NCBI GenBank assembly: GCA_020634135.1 | Contig: JACKCG010000019.1 | Span: 1-7,429 of the forward strand | DNA from: Anaerolineaceae bacterium | Lineage (GTDB): Bacteria; Chloroflexota; Anaerolineae; Aggregatilineales; Phototrophicaceae | Length of the DNA stretch: 7,429 bases | Reading direction: 5' to 3' | In this document: positions 1 to 6,538 of the stretch, in pieces | Layout: each line of letters opens with the position of its first letter | Position numbering within the stretch: the first letter of the stretch is position 1 | Notes under the pieces: generated by a model | What the model was told of the DNA's origin: nothing | The model's database searches: none | Seen by the model: only the letters and a program-made list of their open reading frames with translations | Translations under genes and position numbers: made by a program

Positions 1-1
1 A

Positions 2-280
2 TTCGCGGCCTTCCTGGTCTGCATGACACTGGCGATGAAAAACGGGGAGAAGTACCGGCCTGAGGTCGAGAAATGGCTCAACCCGGTGCGCAGCGTGGTC
101 AACCCGGTGAGCGCGGGCTGCTTCGCCGGGGGGCTGGATATCAGCAGGATTCCAGCGTTTAGTGACCGGCTCAAGTTTCGTGTCAGTGTGTGGGCTGGCG
201 TCTGGAAAGAGGGCGATCACCGGGATTGGGACGCGATCCGCGCCTGGGCGGAGTCGCTAAAATCCCGGTTGGCGGGGTAA
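2..280 (+). CDS. Flavodoxin-domain protein, C-terminal part (HemG-like), 5' end outside window
   Basis: An open frame enters from the left edge and stops at TAA 278-280, giving 92 residues of a longer protein. The visible part starts FAAFLVCMTLA, a core beta-strand, and continues through a 'KYRPEVEKWL' helix. Then come 'AGCFAGGLDISRIPAFSDRL', equivalent in place to the AGALRYPRYRWYDR stretch of E. coli HemG, and a final 'DWDAIRAWAESL' helix matching the DWE..A.FA.EI end of that family. Known members are small FMN-binding flavodoxins, some acting as menaquinone-dependent protoporphyrinogen IX oxidases; other flavodoxin-domain proteins have no assigned partner. The FMN phosphate-binding loop would lie upstream and cannot be checked. 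The family call is by remembered similarity, so the specific reaction is uncertain. It converges with the minus-strand operon that ends at 328, with a hairpin between them. Confidence 0.68.
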   Translation, partial: FAAFLVCMTLAMKNGEKYRPEVEKWLNPVRSVVNPVSAGCFAGGLDISRIPAFSDRLKFRVSVWAGVWKEGDHRDWDAIRAWAESLKSRLAG

Positions 281-295
281 GATTCACGATCATTC

Positions 296-316
296 GGGAG
301 GGTCCCAGACCCTCCC
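296..316. terminator. Bidirectional hairpin terminator between convergent genes
   Basis: GGGAGGGTC (296-304) and GACCCTCCC (308-316) form a perfect 9-bp stem with a 3-nt loop (CCA). The hairpin lies 15 bp after the plus-strand flavodoxin stop and 11 bp after the minus-strand stop at 328, so it is placed to serve both genes. No U-tract follows on either strand, so it is not a textbook intrinsic terminator. Termination is inferred from position and stem strength. Confidence 0.6.
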
Positions 317-327
317 CCTGCAACCGG

Positions 328-921
328 CTAGATGGGCTTGTCGTCCATCGGCTCCGACGGGCGGTGATACAGCCACCAGTAGCTTTCCGGCGGGTACACG
401 GCCTGGAGCGCGGCATCCCAGATGAAGTCGCACGGCTGGATGACTCCGCGCAGTTGGATATCGGTCTTTTGCGCCTGGCGTTCCAGCTTATTCACCTCCA
501 CGTTGAGGGCATCCAGTTCCAGCAGGATTTCAGCCACAATCGTCCGGCGCAGCGCCTCCGGCAGGTAGGCACTGGCACACAGGCGCGGGCTTTCCCGGCA
601 CTCCTCAAAGTAGGGCATCATCGCCTTCAGGCGCGATTCTGTCTCCCAGACGAGCTTCTTTTCATAGTGCTGCCGCCATTCTTTACGCACATCCTGCTGT
701 ACCGCTTCGACTTTCGCCAACTGTTCGCGCTGGGCATCGGTCATCGTGTCTCGCAGCGCATTCAGGCGGCGCAGGCGCAGCAGCAGCGCCCCGACAGTCA
801 GGCTGGGCATCTTCGATCCGGCCTTGCCGTAAAGCTGGTCTTCATAGATATACGGCACGAGCGCCTCGGCCATCGCCGCCGCTTCGTGCAGGTCACGCTC
901 GATTGTATACGTGAGTTCCAT
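328..921 (-). CDS. Conserved-looking helical protein of unknown function, downstream of rsmG
   Basis: The product is 197 residues. The ATG at 921 is preferred over a further in-frame ATG at 1029, because GAGGAA sits 7 nt before it and the longer form would run 77 bp into rsmG. I do not recognise a family. There is no signal peptide or membrane segment. Residues about 40-155 are strongly helical and highly charged, with coiled-coil character (LLLRLRRLNALRD at 47-59, KLERQAQKTD at 145-154). A short aromatic C-terminal block (FIWDAALQAVYPPES, then YWWLYH, 166-186) precedes an acidic tail. Cysteines at 108, 115 and 164 are too spread out to suggest a metal site. It follows rsmG by 31 bp on the same strand and is probably co-transcribed, ending at the hairpin at 296-316. 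Cytoplasmic location and a partner-binding or scaffold role would be guesses. Confidence is high that it is a gene, but there is no functional call. Confidence 0.8.
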   Translation of the reverse strand: MELTYTIERDLHEAAAMAEALVPYIYEDQLYGKAGSKMPSLTVGALLLRLRRLNALRDTMTDAQREQLAKVEAVQQDVRKEWRQHYEKKLVWETESRLKAMMPYFEECRESPRLCASAYLPEALRRTIVAEILLELDALNVEVNKLERQAQKTDIQLRGVIQPCDFIWDAALQAVYPPESYWWLYHRPSEPMDDKPI

Positions 922-952
922 CACAGTTCCTCGTTGTTCCGTTTGCTTGCAC

Positions 953-1672
953 TCAGCCCCGCAGCGGCTTGCGTGTTGGGATGCCCGGCTTGCGGGGATA
1001 AACAGCGGGCGTCGGCGCGATTTTCTCAATCACGACCAGGTAATGCGGCTCGTCTACCTCCGGCAGAGTCACCGCTTCCACTCCCACCAGACGCCCGCCC
1101 AGGACAGCCAGCGCCTGACGCGCATCCGCCGCCTCCGTCATTGCGGTTGCGCCCTTCATGGCGATACACCGCCCCCCGATCCGCGCTAACGGCAGCATAT
1201 ATTCGGCCAGGCCTGGCAGCCGTGCCACCGCCCGCGCCGTCACCAGATCATACTGCTCCCGGTGTTCCGGCAGATGTCCGGCTTCCTCAGCCCGCGCCTG
1301 AACCGTGCGGGCGTTCACCAGTCCTAAGCTGCTGATGATGTGGTCGAGGAAGGCGATTTTCTTGCCGGTAGCTTCCAGCAGAGTCACCTCCAGGTGGGGA
1401 AAAGCAATTTGCAGTGGCAGACCGGGGAAACCCGCGCCCGTGCCAACATCCATCACCCGCGCCCCATCCGGCAATACCCCGGCCTGAACAATGGACAGGG
1501 AATCCAGAAAATGTCGCACCTGAATCGCGGCAAGGTCGGTAATTGCCGTCAGGTTGACACGCTCATTCCAGACAGCCAGGTCGGCGGCAAATAAGTCAAA
1601 TTGAGCGGCCTGCGCTTCGGTCAGGTGGATGTTCAGCAATGCAGCCGCTTGTTCAGTCCAGGTCAGTGTCAT
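953..1672 (-). CDS. rsmG: 16S rRNA (guanine(527)-N7)-methyltransferase RsmG (GidB)
   Basis: The product is 239 residues, the normal length. RsmG uses S-adenosylmethionine to methylate N7 of G527 in the 530 loop of 16S rRNA; in other bacteria its loss gives low-level streptomycin resistance. The family motifs are present in order: NLTAITD (40-46), RHFLDSL (53-59), the SAM-binding glycine loop DVGTGAGFPGLPLQ (75-88), an acidic strand end at LLEATGKK (98-105), TARAVARLP (145-153), MKG (172-174), and the basic C-terminal signature YPRKPGIPTRKPL (225-237). Nothing is missing. The ATG at 1672 has no good Shine-Dalgarno at normal distance; an AAGGAAG lies about 22 nt upstream, and no in-frame alternative start is evident. 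It is the first gene of a two-gene minus-strand operon and is divergent from the TPR gene. I see no parA/parB or mnmG beside it, which are frequent rsmG neighbours in other bacteria. Confidence 0.97.
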   Translation of the reverse strand: MTLTWTEQAAALLNIHLTEAQAAQFDLFAADLAVWNERVNLTAITDLAAIQVRHFLDSLSIVQAGVLPDGARVMDVGTGAGFPGLPLQIAFPHLEVTLLEATGKKIAFLDHIISSLGLVNARTVQARAEEAGHLPEHREQYDLVTARAVARLPGLAEYMLPLARIGGRCIAMKGATAMTEAADARQALAVLGGRLVGVEAVTLPEVDEPHYLVVIEKIAPTPAVYPRKPGIPTRKPLRG

Positions 1673-1871
1673 GCGTTTTAACGGGTGTCTCGGCTACTTC
1701 CTTTAGCTCATAACAACTGTTGACTCTACCCGGGGGCGGGCAATCCTGCAAGGTGGGCGGGCTTTTCCCCCCCGATTCGCATCACGGTGCGATTGTATAA
1801 CATCTGCCCTGCAAATTTCTCATAAAAACGTTACACTTTGGGAAAGCGCGTTGACCAGAGACGATTAGGCG
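1673..1871. promoter_or_regulatory. Divergent intergenic region with weak candidate promoters for rsmG and the TPR gene
   Basis: This 199-bp spacer must hold the starts of both divergent transcripts. For rsmG (minus strand) a candidate is TTGCAG (1746-1751), 17 bp, then TAGAGT (1723-1728). For the plus-strand gene, TACACT (1832-1837) has a poor CTGCAA at 17 bp upstream. A TATAAC box at 1796-1801 has no -35 partner. All are partial matches and none is firm. The TPR gene has only a weak AGG before its ATG. No strong palindrome or riboswitch motif is visible. Confidence 0.3.
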
Positions 1872-2315
1872 ATGAATCAACTTTTTCCTTCAGACAATCC
1901 GACCTTTGACGATATGCTCCAGGCTGGGCGGGTGGCGCTCCAGGCCGGGAAGCCGGAACTGGCACATGACATCTGGCGCGAGACGGCGAAGAAGTATCCC
2001 TACGATGAGCGGGTATGGCTGGCACTGCTGGATGTGATTGATGCCGATTCCGACAGGCTGGTATGCCTGCGTAACATCATCTCGATTAACCCGCTCAACA
2101 TCCAGGCGCAGCGTCACCTGAACGCGATTGAGGCCCGCTCGGAACGACAGGCGGAGCGCCTGGCTGAACAGGAATACGAGGAGATGCAGCAGGAAACAAT
2201 GTGGCGGATACGACGGCGATCTATCCTGTTCCGTTCATTCCTGCTGGGGCTGGTGATCGGGCTGTCCGGGCTGCTGTTCGCCCTGGTGGTTATCATCCTT
2301 CGGAGCCTGACCTGA
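1872..2315 (+). CDS. Short TPR-like protein with C-terminal transmembrane anchor
   Basis: The product is 147 residues. The N-terminal half is helical-repeat sequence: residues 13-41 (FDDML..GRVALQAGKPELAHDIWRETAKK) and 42-76 (YPYDERVWLALLDVIDADSDRLVCLRNIISINP) follow the TPR spacing, with the small residue/Leu/Pro pattern seen in many Chloroflexota TPR proteins ('...CL..ii.iNP.n..A...L'). Residues 85-116 are a charged helix rich in Glu, Gln and Arg. Residues about 119-143 (starting LFRSFLLGLVIGLSGLLF) are one hydrophobic helix preceded by RIRRR, followed only by LRSLT. By the positive-inside rule the TPR part should face the cytoplasm as a tail-anchored adaptor. Its binding partner is unknown. 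The last 81 bp overlap the convergent chemoreceptor-like gene. Promoter and Shine-Dalgarno are weak. Confidence 0.85.
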   Translation: MNQLFPSDNPTFDDMLQAGRVALQAGKPELAHDIWRETAKKYPYDERVWLALLDVIDADSDRLVCLRNIISINPLNIQAQRHLNAIEARSERQAERLAEQEYEEMQQETMWRIRRRSILFRSFLLGLVIGLSGLLFALVVIILRSLT

Positions 2316-3698
2316 TTCCAGTGACTCCAGATTGACGAGGCGCTGTAATCCGGCTGCCAGCCGCTGTAATTCGCGGGCGATCATGGTGACCGTCTCACTG
2401 CTGGTCAGGCTGTGCTCGGTGATCCGGTCAACCCGTTCAATGTTGATGGTAATCTCGTCCAGGTCGTGTACCTGCTGGCGGATCACCTCGTACACCTGGG
2501 TGATGGCGTCCTGTGAAGTTGTCACATGCGTCGAGAGTCCTTTTATCAGCGCATCGGTTTTCTGGGTACGTTCCATGCCCAGGTCAACACTCTGCAACCC
2601 CTCTTCCGTCACGCGCAGGGTCTCTTTTATACCACCCTGAATTTCCCCCAGAATATGGCGCACCTGAGAGGCGGCATCGGTAGACTGCTGGGCCAGTGAC
2701 CGGACTTCCCCGGCGACCACCGCAAAGCCGCGCCCTTGTGTCCCGGCGCGGGCCGCCTCAATAGAGGCGTTGAGCGCCAGCAGGTTCGACTGGATGGCGA
2801 TCTCGCTCACAGACGTGATGATGTCGTCAATGCGCTGTGTGAACTGCGCCAGCGCGAGGATCGTCCCGGCGATGGCCGATACCTGTGACCGGATACTGCT
2901 CATGCCTTCAATCGTTTCGCGGATAGCCGCCTGACCCGCCGTCGCGGTTTCTACCGTCTGCCGGGCAAGCTGGGAAATCACCCGTGACTGCTCCTGAATC
3001 CGGTTGGAAAGCTCCATGAAATCCCCCAACAGAGTCCGGGTACGGGTGAGCAGGTCTACCTGCTCTTCGGCGCCGACGGCCTGCTGGAGGACGACTTCTT
3101 TGATAGACTGCGCCGACTGCGCGAGCTTGTTGGTGGTGCGGTCTATCTGGACAATCATCTGGTTGACATCATAGGCGAAGGGCATCACCTGGGCTTCCGG
3201 CTGCGACCCGGTGGGGAGGAACAGCAACTGCACAGCCTGACCGAGGCTCAGCATCCCCACACCCATCCAGGCGATCTCCAACGGCATCCCGCCGCGCAGA
3301 ACACCGCCCAGCACGCCAGCCATGTGAATGAGCGAGACCGGCAGGGTGCGTCGCCCCAGGAAACGCGCCGCTAACCCATTGGTGAGCAGGCCCATCGCAA
3401 CCATCACCCACCACCAGGAAATATCAGCCGCGAGAAATAACCCGGCACCGTTGATTAGCGCCAGCACAATGTATACCAGGACGCCCGGTGGTTCAGGGGT
3501 GCTCAACCAGCGCATGATGAGTCCGCCCAGGCCGACCAGGCCGTAAGCCACCGCCAACACGACCCGCAGCCAGTCCGAGCCGGCAGCGCCCGGCAGGAAT
3601 TCAGTGCTCAAGAGAACGATAGCAACTCCCCCGGCCAGGATATTCGCCCGGTCAGTCGAGTCCAGAGTCTGCGCCTGGTTACGGAGGCGGTCAATCAT
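2235..3698 (-). CDS. Methyl-accepting chemotaxis-type signalling protein with multi-pass membrane N-terminus
   Basis: The product is 487 residues. Residues about 19-162 form around six hydrophobic segments (approximately 19-34, 43-62, 73-91, 94-113, 119-136, 143-162) joined by very short loops, so there is no extracellular ligand domain; any sensing would occur in or at the membrane. Residues about 175-458 are a long coiled coil ending in the MCP signalling hairpin. The conserved tip reads EIAIQSNLLALN (299-310), then EAARAG (314-319), then GRGFAVVAGEVRSLAQQS (322-339). In the family this tip contacts CheA and CheW. No classical HAMP domain is evident between membrane and coil. The ATG at 3698 has AAGGAAT 8 nt upstream. 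The gene starts 24 bp after the amidohydrolase stop, suggesting co-transcription. Residues 462-487 form a Gln/Pro-rich tail encoded opposite the TPR protein's membrane helix. No che genes are in the window, so chemotaxis versus another output cannot be decided. Confidence 0.93.
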   Translation of the reverse strand: MIDRLRNQAQTLDSTDRANILAGGVAIVLLSTEFLPGAAGSDWLRVVLAVAYGLVGLGGLIMRWLSTPEPPGVLVYIVLALINGAGLFLAADISWWWVMVAMGLLTNGLAARFLGRRTLPVSLIHMAGVLGGVLRGGMPLEIAWMGVGMLSLGQAVQLLFLPTGSQPEAQVMPFAYDVNQMIVQIDRTTNKLAQSAQSIKEVVLQQAVGAEEQVDLLTRTRTLLGDFMELSNRIQEQSRVISQLARQTVETATAGQAAIRETIEGMSSIRSQVSAIAGTILALAQFTQRIDDIITSVSEIAIQSNLLALNASIEAARAGTQGRGFAVVAGEVRSLAQQSTDAASQVRHILGEIQGGIKETLRVTEEGLQSVDLGMERTQKTDALIKGLSTHVTTSQDAITQVYEVIRQQVHDLDEITINIERVDRITEHSLTSSETVTMIARELQRLAAGLQRLVNLESLESGQAPKDDNHQGEQQPGQPDHQPQQE

Positions 3699-3722
3699 GT
3701 GCGGATTCCTTCATGGCTATGA

Positions 3723-5057
3723 TTACGGATTGTACACCTGAATGCGCTGGTCGGGGTTGCGTTGGGCCAGGCGGGCCATGCTCTGGCGCACCTGCGCCAC
3801 GATTTCACCCTCGTCCAGCGTCAGAAGCTGGCGGTCACGCATAATCACTTCGCCATTGACGATGACAGTCTGCACGTCGCTCGCCAGCATGTTATAGACC
3901 AGCGTGGCCGGGAGGCGGTGAACCGGCTGGTGGTGCAGGCCGCCGAGGTCAATCAGGATAATATCCGCCAGATAACCAGCCTCCACCGCGCCCAGGTCGT
4001 CCGGCTGGCCGTAGACGCGGGCGCTTTCCCGCGTGGCGATGTAGAGGGCTTCGGGGATGGTCATGACTTCCGGCGTCCCGGCGTGGTCTTTCTGGGTCAT
4101 CGCCATCAAGCGCAAAGATTCCCAGATGTCGAGCGTGTTGTTGCTCACCGGGCCGTCCGTCGCCAACCCGACAGGAATCCCGGCGGCGCGGAAATCCAGC
4201 ACCGGGGCCGTCCCCATCGCCAGCTTGAGATAGGTCTTGGGAGCATGGGCGATGCCCGCATGGTGTTTCGCCAGCAGGTCTATGTCCGCCGGGGTCGCCC
4301 CGCAGACATGCGCCAGGATGGTCGGTACATCGAGGACGCCGGTCTGCGCGAGGACCTGCACCGGGGTGATACCCCGTTTTTCCAGGCTGGCTTCGGTCTG
4401 GGACATGGTTTCGGCCACGTGGATGTGAATGCCGACGCCGAGTTCGCCCGCCTTTTTGACGCTCGCCCGCAGGAAGTCATCGTCACAGGTATAGGGCGCA
4501 TGGGGCGCCATGATGGTGCGGATACGCCCTTCAGCCGCCCCCTGCCAGTTCTTCACGAAAGCGCCGGTCTGCTCAATCATCTCCAGGCCGTTGCTGGCGA
4601 ACATGGCCCAACCGAGGAGCGCCCGTGTCCCGGCCTTCTCGACGGCCCGGGCGGCTTCATCGGTGTAGAAGTAGTGGTCGGCTACGGCGGTGACGCCACC
4701 CCGGATCATCTCGGCCACGCCGAGGAGCATCCCCCAATAGACATCTTCCGGCTGGAGGTTGCTTTCCAGCGGCCACATATACTCGTTGAACCACTTTTCG
4801 ATGCTCACATCCTCGCCCAGACCACGAAAAATGCCCATCGGCACATGGGCATGGGTGTTGATGAGTCCCGGCATCGCCAGCAGGCCGTCCGCCGGGATGA
4901 TGGAACGAAAGTGGCTGGGGTCCGCCTGACCGGTGGGCTGAACGGCCTGGATACGGCGGCCTTTCACGAGGATGTCGTGGTGGGGCAGAATGGTGATTTC
5001 CGGGCGGTCTTCCGCGATGTGGAGCACGGTGCAGTTCTGTACGAGCAGGTCGGTCAT
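3723..5057 (-). CDS. Amidohydrolase, MTA/SAH-deaminase and chlorohydrolase-like subfamily
   Basis: The product is 444 residues, normal length for cytosolic TrzA/AtzA/MtaD-type amidohydrolases, which hydrolytically deaminate adenosine-type or other nitrogen heterocycle substrates with one divalent metal. Expected residues are present: NTHAHVP gives H69 and H71, APHAPYT gives H186, GIHIHVAET gives metal ligand H213 and catalytic E216, ILAH gives H250, and LATDGPVSNN gives metal ligand D301. The N- and C-terminal beta-sandwich pieces are present (MTDLLVQNCTVL, and AGYLADIILIDL with VIVNGEVIMRD). The segment that is usually HNPxSNxKLxSG reads AHAPKTYLKLAMG (270-282), so substrate preference may differ from known MTA/SAH deaminases, and I give no gene symbol. 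The ATG at 5057 has GAAGGA about 12 nt upstream, slightly far. A perfect TATAAT lies 50 bp upstream of the start. It is probably the first gene of an operon with the chemoreceptor-like gene. Confidence 0.93.
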   Translation of the reverse strand: MTDLLVQNCTVLHIAEDRPEITILPHHDILVKGRRIQAVQPTGQADPSHFRSIIPADGLLAMPGLINTHAHVPMGIFRGLGEDVSIEKWFNEYMWPLESNLQPEDVYWGMLLGVAEMIRGGVTAVADHYFYTDEAARAVEKAGTRALLGWAMFASNGLEMIEQTGAFVKNWQGAAEGRIRTIMAPHAPYTCDDDFLRASVKKAGELGVGIHIHVAETMSQTEASLEKRGITPVQVLAQTGVLDVPTILAHVCGATPADIDLLAKHHAGIAHAPKTYLKLAMGTAPVLDFRAAGIPVGLATDGPVSNNTLDIWESLRLMAMTQKDHAGTPEVMTIPEALYIATRESARVYGQPDDLGAVEAGYLADIILIDLGGLHHQPVHRLPATLVYNMLASDVQTVIVNGEVIMRDRQLLTLDEGEIVAQVRQSMARLAQRNPDQRIQVYNP

Positions 5058-5106
5058 GGGTGAATTACGTCCTTCACTATCCTGAAAAACAGGCCATATA
5101 CTCCTG

Positions 5107-5112
5107 ATTATA
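5107..5112 (-). promoter_or_regulatory. Candidate -10 box of the amidohydrolase/receptor operon
   Basis: Read on the minus strand this is a perfect TATAAT, 49 nt before the amidohydrolase ATG, implying a leader of roughly 43 nt. The expected -35 position has only TTCCCA at 17 bp, a poor match, so an activator or tolerance of a weak -35 would be needed. Confidence 0.5.
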
Positions 5113-5326
5113 CCGGGGTTGCGGGTGTGTGGGAAAACGCAAAGCCCCAGGCCGGAAGCGGTGGGGCGAAGGGTGCAGGCACACAGGCTAACAATTCAAT
5201 ACAGGTTTGCTGTAGAGACAGGCTTCTATCTGCCCGGCGGACACCAGGAATGGCGTATCTGCAAATGGCAATCACCGCGCATTATTGAAAGACCCTGCTC
5301 CACTGCGTAAGTCCTATCCACCAATA
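5113..5326. other. Intergenic stretch between amidohydrolase promoter and RIO gene terminator
   Basis: This is part of the 349-bp gap between two minus-strand genes. It contains no plausible gene. One hairpin is visible: GCCCC (5144-5148) with GGGGC (5163-5167) enclosing CCG (5152-5154) with CGG (5159-5161) and a GAAG loop. It lies upstream of the proposed start of transcription, so a regulatory-RNA role for the downstream operon is unlikely unless a second promoter exists. No tRNA, SRP RNA or riboswitch core was recognised. Confidence 0.35.
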
Positions 5327-5356
5327 AACCGGCCCGGTACCATGACCAGGCCGGTT
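5327..5356 (-). terminator. Hairpin terminator after the RIO kinase gene
   Basis: AACCGGCC (5327-5334) pairs perfectly with GGCCGGTT (5349-5356). Inside, after one C/A mismatch, GGT (5336-5338) pairs with ACC (5345-5347) around a 6-nt loop. On the minus strand the stem ends in TT and is followed by TATTGG, a short T-rich run, 50 bp after the kinase stop at 5407. The placement fits termination of that transcript. Confidence 0.65.
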
Positions 5357-5406
5357 CGGTTCGTGGATGCCGTGAACACTCTCCGCTGAATGATTCCAGC
5401 GGGTTG

Positions 5407-6435
5407 TCACTCCCCCTCTGCCTCGGCCAGCAGTACCGAAAGATCGGCCTCGACATCCTGCGGGCGGCGCTCAACGTAGTGCTTCCACAGGTAGGACATG
5501 ATGTTGCTGGCGTCGCGTTCCAGGCCCTGCCCGGCGAAATACTGGCAGATGCGCTCGACATCGCGCTGTAGGATCATATAGGCGTTGCTGTTGCTGTGGC
5601 ATCCGGTCACCTGGGGGAAGTCAATCAGGGTGATCGCGCCGTCCCAGTACAGGATGTTATAGGCCGAAAGGTCGCCGTGAATCAGGCCGTGCCGCAACAT
5701 CAGCTCGACATTACGAATGACCTCGGCGAAGAGCGGCGCGAGTTCATCGGCTTCCAGCCGCACGTGATGCAGGATCGGCGCGGCAATCTGCGCGTCGCCG
5801 TAGTACGACATCAGGATGGCGTTCTCGCTGGCGCTGACGGGCCTGGGTACAGCGGCCCCGGCGTCATAGAGCTGTTGCAGCGTGTTGTACTCGTGCATCA
5901 GCCAGGAGGTATGCGCGACCTGGCTGCCGAAGGCGGTTTTCTTGCTGATAGCGCGGTGGGTGCGGCGGTCACGTTCGATGACTTCCGTGCCATCGGCGGC
6001 GAGGATGCCCCGGCCTTCGCGGTACATGCCGTCGTTACGGAGCTGGCGGAACATGCGCGGGCGGTAGACTTTGGCGGCCAGCAGCGGTTCGTCGTTGCCG
6101 TTATCCAGGATAGCGGCGCAGCGGTAGACGCTGGCCTCTTTGCCGCCTTTCACCAGCGCCAGCACGTCATGGATGAAATGGAGTTCATAGAAGGGGCGCA
6201 GCGAGTCCAGCAGCCAGCCTTCCTCGTAGCGCGAGGGCTGGTAGGTGGTGTTGAAGCCGCCTTCGAGTTCGGCGGTTTCGTCCGCCAGTTCATCCACGAT
6301 GTCATGCGCCGCTTTCTTCGGTGTATGGACGAGTTTGGGTTTCCGTTTACGCCGCGCCTGACGATCCAGCCGCAGCGGGTTGAACTGTTCTTCGTACTGC
6401 TCGTATTCGTCGGAATACGTTTCATCGTAATGCAA
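5407..6435 (-). CDS. RIO-family (RIO1-like) atypical serine kinase/ATPase, TTG start
   Basis: The product is 342 residues if translation starts at TTG 6435, preceded by GAGGGA about 8 nt upstream; no ATG exists until deep inside the kinase fold. Known RIO proteins are compact kinase-like ATPases with roles in ribosome maturation in archaea and eukaryotes; bacterial members are poorly characterised. Residues 1-60 are a polar extension: an acidic stretch (DETYSDEYEQYEEQ, 4-17) then a basic one (RLDRQARRKRKPK, 22-34). The RIO core follows: phosphate loop LVKGGKEASVY (94-104), catalytic lysine in LAAKVYR (K122), hinge-proximal ILMSYYGD (207-214), catalytic loop LIHGDLSAYNILY (251-263; D255, N260), and metal-binding aspartate in LIDFPQ (D272). 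HEYNTLQQLYDAGAAVPRP (181-199) is also typical of RIO1. All catalytic residues are present, so it should be active. The frame stays open for 65 more codons upstream to an ATG at 6630, but that stretch is not kinase-like. It ends at the hairpin at 5327-5356. Confidence 0.92.
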   Translation of the reverse strand: MHYDETYSDEYEQYEEQFNPLRLDRQARRKRKPKLVHTPKKAAHDIVDELADETAELEGGFNTTYQPSRYEEGWLLDSLRPFYELHFIHDVLALVKGGKEASVYRCAAILDNGNDEPLLAAKVYRPRMFRQLRNDGMYREGRGILAADGTEVIERDRRTHRAISKKTAFGSQVAHTSWLMHEYNTLQQLYDAGAAVPRPVSASENAILMSYYGDAQIAAPILHHVRLEADELAPLFAEVIRNVELMLRHGLIHGDLSAYNILYWDGAITLIDFPQVTGCHSNSNAYMILQRDVERICQYFAGQGLERDASNIMSYLWKHYVERRPQDVEADLSVLLAEAEGE

Positions 6436-6470
6436 GGTTGGTATCCCTCTTGATGCTCTATTCGTTTTGG

Positions 6471-6476
6471 ATTGTA
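6471..6476 (-). promoter_or_regulatory. Candidate -10 box for the RIO kinase gene
   Basis: The minus strand reads TACAAT here, 35 nt before the TTG start, matching the -10 consensus at 5 of 6 positions. The hexamer 17 bp upstream is AATCAG, a poor -35. Transcription could instead, or also, read in from the strong promoter at 6893-6921. Confidence 0.3.
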
Positions 6477-6538
6477 GGGTGTAACGGTGATTCCTGATTA
6501 AGGCACAGCGTGACAGCGCTGCCCGGCATATCCAGGAG

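Noticed and set aside
922..1029. Longer start (ATG 1029) for the gene after rsmG
   Set aside because: It would overlap the conserved C-terminus of rsmG by 77 bp, while ATG 921 has GAGGAA at good distance.
190..1335. 381-codon plus-strand open frame across the flavodoxin end, the unknown gene and rsmG
   Set aside because: It crosses three supported genes, gives a Pro/Arg/Leu-rich composition with no domain pattern, and is antisense to conserved RsmG motifs.
3762..5063. 433-codon open frame on the plus strand opposite the amidohydrolase
   Set aside because: It is codon-aligned with the real gene. In GC-rich DNA the codons TTA, CTA and TCA are rare, so the aligned antisense frame stays open by chance. 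Its translation is His/Arg/Gln-rich with no family features, while the minus strand has all catalytic motifs.
5144..5167. Possible SRP RNA apical hairpin (CCGGAAG sequence in a GC stem)
   Set aside because: The GGAA is present, but the conserved asymmetric loop with AGCAG on the 3' side is missing and no flanking complementary arms were found.
5596..6453. 285-codon plus-strand open frame opposite the RIO kinase
   Set aside because: It is antisense to the kinase catalytic loop and phosphate loop, has no recognisable domain, and is again explained by rare antisense stops.
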